Origin: an uncultured Verrucomicrobiota bacterium | Lineage (GTDB): Bacteria; Verrucomicrobiota; Verrucomicrobiia; Chthoniobacterales; SZAS-18 | DNA length: 5,602 nucleotides | Assembly: GCA_937873255.1 (NCBI GenBank) | Contig: CALMVM010000180.1 | Coordinates: 1 to 5,602, forward strand | Direction: 5' to 3' | Shown here: piece by piece, positions 1 through 4,844 of the stretch | Position numbering within the stretch: position 1 is the stretch's first letter | Layout: the number at the start of each line of letters is the position of its first letter | Notes under the pieces: generated by a model | Databases searched by the model: none | The model's input: only the letters and a program-made list of their open reading frames with translations | What the model was told of the DNA's origin: nothing | Made by a program: the position numbers and the translations under genes

Positions 1-1
1 G

Positions 2-718
2 ATCACCGCCTGTGTGTCGGTGCCCCTGCTTTGGATTCTGTACTGGGTGCGGACCCGGCAAGGTAGGGAAGAGGCTCCGTCGGTTTGGAAACATCCCTTG
101 GATTGGTTGCGCTACTGGTGGAATGCGAGGGGCGATGGGGGTGACACGCGCGATGCCATCCGGCCCTTGGAAGCGAGGAATTGGGATCTCAGTTGGACGC
201 TTTGCGGCGCGCTGACGGGCGTGCTGGTGGGAGTTATTTTCTGGTTGGTCTTCGGCCCAGCGCGGGGGTTGGGCTTCGGTTTGGGCATCACGCCGCTGAT
301 GGCGTTCGCCTTTGGGCAGCGGGGACCCCGGGTCAGCCTCAAGACCCAACCCAACCAAGGCATTAATCAATCCTTCACCAACGCCCTGCGTTACTGGATC
401 GGCTTGGGACTCTTCGGCCCCTTGGCTTTCGGTTTCGGCTACGGCTACGAGCGTGGACTGCTCTCCGGAGTCGTCAATGCATTCCTCGGCCTGGGCCTTT
501 CCGTTGGCGTGCTGGCGCTCGGCATCGTGCCGGTGATCAAGCACACTGGCCTGCGCTTGCTGCTCGCCAGAGCCAAACACATTCCTTACCATTATGTGCG
601 GTTTCTGGACGCGACCGTCAAACTGCGCCTGTTGCGCCGTGTAGGCGGCGGGTACATGTTTGAACACCCGAATCTTCGCACCTATTTTTCTGAACACTCA
701 CCGGATCGACAGAATTAG
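2..718 (+). CDS. C-terminal membrane part of a NACHT/STAND-type NTPase (5' end outside window)
   Basis: The frame is open to the left edge, so this is the 3' part of a longer gene; a GTG at 14 is only an internal valine or a chance start. Numbering from that GTG, hydrophobic segments lie at about 1-12, 64-82, 85-100, 127-144 and 150-174. They are followed by a conserved-looking tail: a PNQGI motif at 113-117, IKHTGLR at 175-181, then P191..Y194..RFLD at 196-199, RRVGGGY at 208-214 and a final F-x-H (216-218). From memory, this combination (NQGI before the helices, then IKH-LR, YVRFLD, LLRRVGGGYxFxH) is typical of the C-termini of bacterial NACHT-domain proteins with membrane-spanning ends. 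In that family an N-terminal NTPase oligomerises on sensing a signal and the helices anchor or act on the membrane. The NTPase domain (Walker A/B) is not in the window, so the family call rests on the tail alone. The stop lies inside the following gene's reading frame, which suggests an operon. Confidence 0.72.
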   Translation: MTACVSVPLLWILYWVRTRQGREEAPSVWKHPLDWLRYWWNARGDGGDTRDAIRPLEARNWDLSWTLCGALTGVLVGVIFWLVFGPARGLGFGLGITPLMAFAFGQRGPRVSLKTQPNQGINQSFTNALRYWIGLGLFGPLAFGFGYGYERGLLSGVVNAFLGLGLSVGVLALGIVPVIKHTGLRLLLARAKHIPYHYVRFLDATVKLRLLRRVGGGYMFEHPNLRTYFSEHSPDRQN

Positions 719-2288
719 CCTGATCCGCAGGTTGAGGGCCCCGGCACGCCTTCCGCTCCTTCAACCGCGCCGCAGATGGCTCTGGGGCGCGCTGATTTTG
801 GGAGCGCTCATCCTGACCACTATCAAGGCCGCCGACCATCCGCCTTTGCACCCTCCCCCGCCAGCCCGCCGGCTTTCCATGCTCTCTGGAATAGAACACG
901 ATTTTCTCCTTCACAGAACGGACGGGAAGAACGGTGATGGGTACACGCGGATCGTGCGGGACTTGCTTCAGCGCTCGCAAAAGAAAGATTCCGACGACCG
1001 GGGAACCTTCCATTACGATCCTACTCTGCTCACCTTGGCGGCATGGATCGAGTCACGAAATTACGACCGTGGCCGTCCGCGCACCTGGCAGCAGGTGGAC
1101 CTGCCTCTACCGGCTGGCGCGGACCTCCGAACGCGCTACTACACACGCGATGTGCCGGCGCACGTACGCTGGGGAGCGTCCGACCAGAAACGGCTTTTCA
1201 TCTTGCTCGGGTCGAGTTATTCGACGTGGCAGCGGGGCACCTGGACCAACAAGACCGTCAGCATCCTGCGGGCGGATTTTTCTGAACCGCACATCGTGGC
1301 TTTTGCCGGGTTTTTGACTCCGGAGTTTCTCGCGTTGGATGCCCGTCATCCCGCGCTCACCGCGCAGGAACCGGCGCGCGATCTCTACGCGCGGTTGCAG
1401 GCGGCGATAGGTTCATGGAAGCAAGCTGGCCGGATACCGGACGACACCCGAGTCGGGCTGATTGGCTACTCCGGTGGCGCGAGTCTGGTCATTTCACTGT
1501 TGGCGGAGGATCAGCGGAACAACAAGAACGAGCACGAAAAACGCGCCCTGCTTTTCGAGGAAGGAGGGATCGCTTTTAGTCCGGTACTCGACTTGCCAAC
1601 AAGTTTTCAAGTTCTCGACCAAGCCAACGCCGCTCTCACCAGCAAGGGCTTCGCGCCAGGGCGCGCTTTGACTCAACCCATTTTTCCGGATTTCATCCGC
1701 GCTTACCTTCAGGGCTTTACCGCGTCCGACCCTTTGCCGTATTTAAAATTGACCGCCGACGGTGCCAAGCCGGATGCGGTCAGCCGCCGCGATGAGATCA
1801 TCGGCCGTTTCTACCGGGAATTCCAAGTGGTGGATCTGGCTACCACGAGCAAAGCTCATTACCCGTTGGCACCTGAGGCAGAGTCCTCAGCCCGCGCCCT
1901 TCGCCGACGAAGGGCCTTGAGCTATGATGCCTATTATCGTGGAGTTGTATTTCAGAGCTACAGCCAGCAATACAACTTGGGACCAGAAGCGAGCATGGCG
2001 GCGTATTCGCTCATCGAATCGGAGTTAGCCGCCATTACTCACACACCGCTCTATATCGTTTTTGCGGCGGATGATCCGTTCCTGTCGCGAGTGGATGAAA
2101 GTGTTACGCCCCGCCCGTCCGGGACCGACGTGGGTGATTTGCCACCGCGACTCGCGGAAATCATGCGGTTCGTCACGCGCTTTCCCAATATGCGGGTGTT
2201 CGCACCAAAACGTGGCGCACACATGGGTTACTTTCTAGACGGGACTTATTTGCGCACCACTTTGACAACTTTCTTCGGACCCAACTAA
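660..2288 (+). CDS. Membrane-anchored alpha/beta hydrolase, YheT/ABHD-like
   Basis: The product of up to 542 residues has a basic N-terminus (R23-R39), one hydrophobic segment at about 40-55 (WLWGALILGALILTT) and a proline-rich linker (61-69). This suggests a type II membrane anchor or uncleaved signal with the catalytic domain outside the cytoplasm. The hydrolase domain spans about 140-540. LLGSSYS at 182-188 fits the oxyanion-hole region. GYSGG at 269-273 is the nucleophile elbow with Ser271. FAADDPF at 468-474 supplies the acid, Asp471 or Asp472. GAHMGYF at 519-525 supplies His521. The AADDPF and GxHxG(Y/F) spacing resembles the YheT/ABHD1-3 family of esterases and lipases; the substrate is unknown. 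The start is uncertain. TTG 660 gives the longest frame and lies inside the upstream gene after a G-rich stretch. TTG 732 would keep the membrane segment and remove the overlap. The first ATG, at 879, would remove the anchor. The proline-rich linker and the insertion around 280-300 are unlike compact family members. Confidence 0.75.
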   Translation: MNTRIFAPIFLNTHRIDRISLIRRLRAPARLPLLQPRRRWLWGALILGALILTTIKAADHPPLHPPPPARRLSMLSGIEHDFLLHRTDGKNGDGYTRIVRDLLQRSQKKDSDDRGTFHYDPTLLTLAAWIESRNYDRGRPRTWQQVDLPLPAGADLRTRYYTRDVPAHVRWGASDQKRLFILLGSSYSTWQRGTWTNKTVSILRADFSEPHIVAFAGFLTPEFLALDARHPALTAQEPARDLYARLQAAIGSWKQAGRIPDDTRVGLIGYSGGASLVISLLAEDQRNNKNEHEKRALLFEEGGIAFSPVLDLPTSFQVLDQANAALTSKGFAPGRALTQPIFPDFIRAYLQGFTASDPLPYLKLTADGAKPDAVSRRDEIIGRFYREFQVVDLATTSKAHYPLAPEAESSARALRRRRALSYDAYYRGVVFQSYSQQYNLGPEASMAAYSLIESELAAITHTPLYIVFAADDPFLSRVDESVTPRPSGTDVGDLPPRLAEIMRFVTRFPNMRVFAPKRGAHMGYFLDGTYLRTTLTTFFGPN

Positions 2289-2523
2289 TTGTGAGAGTTG
2301 TCTGATCTGGACGGCTTTAGGGCAGTTTGCAATAAGGATTATTGTTGGAAGTCATTTTGGATCCATTGTTGTGCGTGAAGTTCAAGTGGCCGCAGCAAAA
2401 ATCATGAGATTGTTTCCGTCCCCCCTGGGCACATTGTGGATTGTAGCGGCACGTTTTCTTGTCGAGCCGTAGCAAATGATGCCTGTCCTGTGGGGGCAAG
2501 TCGGCGGCTCTTGGAGCGATTTC

Positions 2524-2547
2524 ACTTCCAGCAAAACTTCCAGTAAA
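2524..2547. repeat. Tandem duplication of a 12-base unit
   Basis: ACTTCCAGCAAA at 2524-2535 is followed directly by ACTTCCAGTAAA at 2536-2547, with one C/T difference. The pair is bracketed by a 6-base inverted repeat, TTTCAC (2520-2525) and GTGAAA (2553-2558); the left arm overlaps the start of the first copy by two bases. The arrangement could be a slippage product or a pair of protein-binding half-sites. No protein match is known to me. Confidence 0.6.
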
Positions 2548-2680
2548 CGGGCGTGAAAGGATACTGCTGGGATAGTGATGGCATAATGCCGGATTAGCCT
2601 TGCCGTGTGGGGAGAGGCCGTGCATTTTCTCTCTGTAAACACGCGGGTCGGAACGACCGAATCCTACCGCTGGATCACTT

Positions 2681-2703
2681 AAGTTGTTCAACAAGAACAA
2701 CTT
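2681..2703. other. Hairpin with a perfect 9-bp stem
   Basis: AAGTTGTTC (2681-2689) and GAACAACTT (2695-2703) are perfectly complementary around a 5-base loop, AACAA. Neither strand shows a T-tract after the stem, so it is not a standard intrinsic terminator. It is a dyad suited to a dimeric DNA-binding protein, an RNA stem of a non-coding transcript, or a leftover end of a mobile element. It lies about 390 bases past the hydrolase stop codon, which argues against a role as that gene's immediate terminator. Confidence 0.55.
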
Positions 2704-2844
2704 GCATAAATATAGCAGTTTAAGGTGCGCTGCTTCTGCGGGAGACGTTACAGCTCCAGCCGCTCTCGTGTTCGGTCAAGTCCGACTGCGAGCCCCTTTC
2801 GGGATCGTCCACGAACCAATGCCCAAACGGTAATGTCGCAAGGG

Positions 2845-2880
2845 CATAAAGCAGCCCGCACCCTGGTCGGATGCGGGCTG
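2845..2880 (-). terminator. Likely intrinsic terminator of the minus-strand operon
   Basis: Read on the minus strand, a perfect 9-bp GC-rich stem, CAGCCCGCA (complement of 2872-2880) with TGCGGGCTG (complement of 2852-2860), encloses an 11-base loop. It is followed by CTTTATG. The stem begins 25 bases after the TAA of the secreted Tyr/Phe-rich protein, the usual place for a terminator. The T-tract is short (TTT-A-T), so termination may be incomplete or Rho-assisted. On the plus strand no T-run follows, which favours minus-strand use. Confidence 0.65.
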
Positions 2881-2905
2881 AGATCGGCGAGATTCGGCGT
2901 CCGGC

Positions 2906-4024
2906 TTATTTACTGATGATCTGGCCGGTGCTGAAGTTGTAGAAGTAACGCACGCCGTTGGTATTGTACCGCTGCGGGTTGGTCGGGTCCGGGTAATAGT
3001 ACAAAAACGCCTGCAAGTTGAAGTCGTACAGGAACGGAAATGAGAACGTCGGCGAGGTGTAGAAGAAATCGTTGCTCTTGAAATCGTAGAAATACACACC
3101 GTTGGCCCCATCGAGGGCGTTGAAGACGTACTCGAAGCCCAAGTCGAAGTGGTAGATAAAATGTGGGTCGCTCAGATACTCGTAGTAGCCGAAAATCTTG
3201 CCGTTGGAAAACGAGAGGTAATACACCCCCTGCGAGAGCGGCACCCCGCCTGCGAAGAACGAGGAGGGTAGAGCGATGTCGGCGGCCGACGGCTCGACGA
3301 TCTGGATGAGGGCACTTCCCCCGTTGCCCGCCACTTTGGTGAAGACGATCCGGTCCACCGATTGATCGGGAGTAAGCACATCGATCGGTTCATTCATCGT
3401 CGCGTTCGGATCATGGGCGGGAGAAGTCAACGTACCCGCCGCAGGGTCCCAGACCGCCCAGGACGCATTCGGGATGGTGCCGGTCTGCCCGGAGAACGAT
3501 TCGTGCAGCCAGCCCGTCAGGCTCACCGGCTGGTATGCTCCGCTGACGAGATGGTAAGCCTGCAGGCGGTACTGCTCGTTGCGTTCCACATCCACGATGA
3601 CGATGCGGTCGCGGGAGGTGAGCGGCTGGGCGAAGTCGTATTGCAGTGAGAGGGCCGACGTGTCCAAGTCGCTCTCCAGTCCGATGAACCCTCCGGCCGT
3701 GTCGTCGCCGGTGCCGGTGGCCGCCGTGCCGACAAAGGACGTGAGATAGCCGGGGTTGTTGCCGGGTGTCGAGCCGCCGTAGTGATCGGTGTACAGGGAG
3801 TGCACCGTGCCCGTCAGCGCGGTGAGGGTGACATCGTTGGCGCCGCGGAAATCCGTGACGAACGGCGCGCCGCTGTTGAGCACGGTCACCGCGTTTTGCG
3901 AGGAACGGTTGATCAGATGCACGGCAGGGATGCTTTGGGCGCAAGCCAGCGAGCCAAACAGCAGGCTTACGGCGGTACAAAATCCGATCCCGATGATGGT
4001 GGGTAGTTGAGGGAGCAGTTTCAT
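2906..4024 (-). CDS. Secreted protein with a Tyr/Phe-rich C-terminal repeat domain
   Basis: The 372-residue product starts with a clear signal peptide (1-30): a short basic start, a hydrophobic core at about 9-26, and an ACAQ site predicting cleavage between A29 and Q30. The middle part (about 31-255) looks like an extracellular beta-rich domain with no motif I recognise. The C-terminal 107 residues (266-372) are extreme in composition, with 17 Tyr, 17 Phe and no Trp. They form about five related units, each carrying a Y-x-F-type core: LSF at 270, YHF at 291, YDF at 313, YDF at 333 and YNF at 362, with spacings of 21, 22, 20 and 29. I recall similar aromatic C-termini ending near 'TGxIxxx' in secreted proteins of Verrucomicrobiota-like bacteria, without an assigned function. 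The protein has no PEP-CTERM signal, unlike its two upstream neighbours, so it may be free, or held by the aromatic repeats. The ATG at 4024 is chosen because the signal peptide starts there; no Shine-Dalgarno motif precedes it. It is the last gene of the probable operon and is followed by a terminator. Confidence 0.72.
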   Translation of the reverse strand: MKLLPQLPTIIGIGFCTAVSLLFGSLACAQSIPAVHLINRSSQNAVTVLNSGAPFVTDFRGANDVTLTALTGTVHSLYTDHYGGSTPGNNPGYLTSFVGTAATGTGDDTAGGFIGLESDLDTSALSLQYDFAQPLTSRDRIVIVDVERNEQYRLQAYHLVSGAYQPVSLTGWLHESFSGQTGTIPNASWAVWDPAAGTLTSPAHDPNATMNEPIDVLTPDQSVDRIVFTKVAGNGGSALIQIVEPSAADIALPSSFFAGGVPLSQGVYYLSFSNGKIFGYYEYLSDPHFIYHFDLGFEYVFNALDGANGVYFYDFKSNDFFYTSPTFSFPFLYDFNLQAFLYYYPDPTNPQRYNTNGVRYFYNFSTGQIISK

Positions 4025-4051
4025 GAGAGAGGTCAGGCGTTGATTGGTTCG

Positions 4052-4795
4052 TTACCTGGAGGTGAAGTTCACTTTGCCGGATGTCGCGAGGGTTTTACGG
4101 CGGAGTGCCAATGCGACGATGCCGACAGCACCGAGCAGCAACGCCCAAGTGGAAGGCTCGGGCACGACACTCACGGTCAGCGAGGCGTTATCGATATAGC
4201 CGTCCGAGTCCACGCCGATTCTTTTGAGGAAGGTCATCTGGAAATCGACGTAGCGCGTGCCGGCCGGGACCGCCGCCGTGGCGGTTTCAAACGTCCACTG
4301 ACCCGGGCTGTAGAACGGGCCGTTGGTCGCCGTGCCGATCTGCGTGCCTGCCGCGTTGAGGAAGAAGAGATTGACGCCGGCGGCATCCCCGACGTTGGGG
4401 GTGCCTCCATCGTTGAGCGACCGCTCGAAAAAACTGAAGGTCGCTGTGGTGCCGGGCGTGTTAATGAGCGCAACGGTCAGACCCGCGCCGACCAGATCGA
4501 CGCGCTGGGTCAAGGTACCGTTCGAGCCGCTGCCGCCGGTGCCGCCGAAAAAGGCGTAGGTCCCAGCATACGGAGCGATGCCGTCGAGCGTGCCGTCGTC
4601 GCGCCCCGGGTTCGTCGTGCCGCCTGCGGTCCAGCCGGTCACGATGCCAGGGTCGTTGCCGGTGCCCTGCTCCGCGCCGGGGTTGGTCAGCAGGTTGGCG
4701 GTGGTGGTTTGCGCGTGGACGGAAGTGACGGCCAGCGCACCGGCGGTGAGGAACAGGAAAGCCCGGAGGCGGTAGCGATTTGGTGAGGTGTGCAT
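4052..4795 (-). CDS. PEP-CTERM sorting-domain protein, beta-sandwich-like
   Basis: Starting at the ATG at 4795, the product is 247 residues. The frame stays open upstream for 54 more codons, but those run back into the neighbouring gene and lack signal-peptide character. Residues 1-28 form a signal peptide (RYRLR, then a hydrophobic core, then VHA before Q29). The mature part begins NLLTNPGAEQGTG (34-46), followed by a tryptophan at 55. It closes with DSDGYIDNASLTV (196-208). This opening and closing resemble the jelly-roll, carbohydrate-binding-like domains common in PEP-CTERM proteins; ligand binding is inference. The sorting signal is VPEPS at 211-215, a hydrophobic helix at 216-231 and RRK at 232-234. 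In this family an exosortase cleaves near the motif and the protein goes to the outer surface or the exopolysaccharide matrix. A 13-residue tail follows the basic cluster, longer than usual. No Shine-Dalgarno motif precedes the start. The next gene begins 27 bases after the stop. Confidence 0.85.
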   Translation of the reverse strand: MHTSPNRYRLRAFLFLTAGALAVTSVHAQTTTANLLTNPGAEQGTGNDPGIVTGWTAGGTTNPGRDDGTLDGIAPYAGTYAFFGGTGGSGSNGTLTQRVDLVGAGLTVALINTPGTTATFSFFERSLNDGGTPNVGDAAGVNLFFLNAAGTQIGTATNGPFYSPGQWTFETATAAVPAGTRYVDFQMTFLKRIGVDSDGYIDNASLTVSVVPEPSTWALLLGAVGIVALALRRKTLATSGKVNFTSR

Positions 4796-4844
4796 GTTCG
4801 TGGATGTTGGTTGTTGGTGAATAAAAATCCCGGTGCGGCCTCGC
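4796..4844 (-). promoter_or_regulatory. AT- then A/C-rich leader before a PEP-CTERM gene, no Shine-Dalgarno
   Basis: On the minus strand this 49-base spacer has a GC-rich first part, a GATTTTTATTC run (about 4820-4830), then a G-poor A/C-rich stretch with CAACAACCAACATCC leading to ACGAAC and the ATG at 4795. No GGAGG-like motif is present. The A/T run could be a weak promoter element or the T-tract of a poor terminator, but no matching -35 box or strong stem is visible. An unstructured leader for Shine-Dalgarno-independent initiation is the simplest reading. Confidence 0.4.

Larger units (their letters stand above)
2289..2905. other. Convergent intergenic region, no convincing gene, several small inverted repeats
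   Basis: This 617-base stretch separates the plus-strand and minus-strand gene sets. Positions 2341-2700 contain about 183 G+C in 360 bases by hand count (51%), clearly lower than the 65-70% in sampled lines of the PEP-CTERM gene to the right. Frames on both strands are open for up to about 380 bases, but they use TTG or GTG starts, overlap one another, and give Cys/His/Ser-rich products without recognisable motifs. Visible structure: CAATAA-GGA-TTATTG at 2330-2344, a tandem 12-mer at 2524-2547, the palindrome GGCATAATGCC at 2580-2590, GGTCG-GAA-CGACC at 2646-2658, a 9-bp hairpin at 2681-2703, a stem with an internal loop at 2765-2792, and a terminator at 2845-2880. It could be a decayed gene, a remnant of inserted DNA, or a site encoding a structured RNA. 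None of these can be settled from sequence alone. Confidence 0.6.

Noticed and set aside
618..1013. Minus-strand open frame of 131 codons opposite the STAND tail and hydrolase N-terminus
   Set aside because: It is antisense to two supported frames and shows no motif.
2382..2642. Minus-strand open frame of 86 codons
   Set aside because: It has a GTG start without a ribosome-binding site and no recognisable motif. It fits chance openness in a region with few stops.
2665..2680. CCGCTGGATCACTT, resembling the 3' end of 16S rRNA (GGCTGGATCACCTCC)
   Set aside because: The match is about a dozen bases, the anti-Shine-Dalgarno end is missing, and the upstream sequence is not rRNA-like.
2317..2700. 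Minus-strand open frame of 127 codons in the intergenic region
   Set aside because: It begins at a TTG inside a hairpin and overlaps another open frame (2382-2642) on the same strand. It encodes a Cys/His-rich product with no motif, signal peptide or family resemblance.
2762..2805. tRNA-like stretch with a TCAAGTCC T-loop resemblance
   Set aside because: The stem pairing does not give a 5-bp T-arm with a TTC loop start. No acceptor, D-arm or anticodon arm can be placed around it.
3411..3980. Minus-strand open frame of 189 codons inside the secreted Tyr/Phe-rich gene
   Set aside because: It is a shifted frame of a gene that has a signal peptide and coherent repeats. Its product is Arg/His/Pro-rich with no motif.
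4007..4786. Long plus-strand open frame (259 codons) opposite the 247-residue PEP-CTERM gene
   Set aside because: It is antisense to a gene with a clear signal peptide and sorting signal. Its Arg/Gly/Ala-rich product is typical of a high-GC shadow frame.
4820..4844. Possible terminator after the beta-strand PEP-CTERM gene (TCGC-TAA-GCGA and the T-run)
   Set aside because: The stem has only 4 bp and is separated from the T-run by a GC-rich gap, so it is unlikely to stop transcription. The adjacent genes are better read as one operon.
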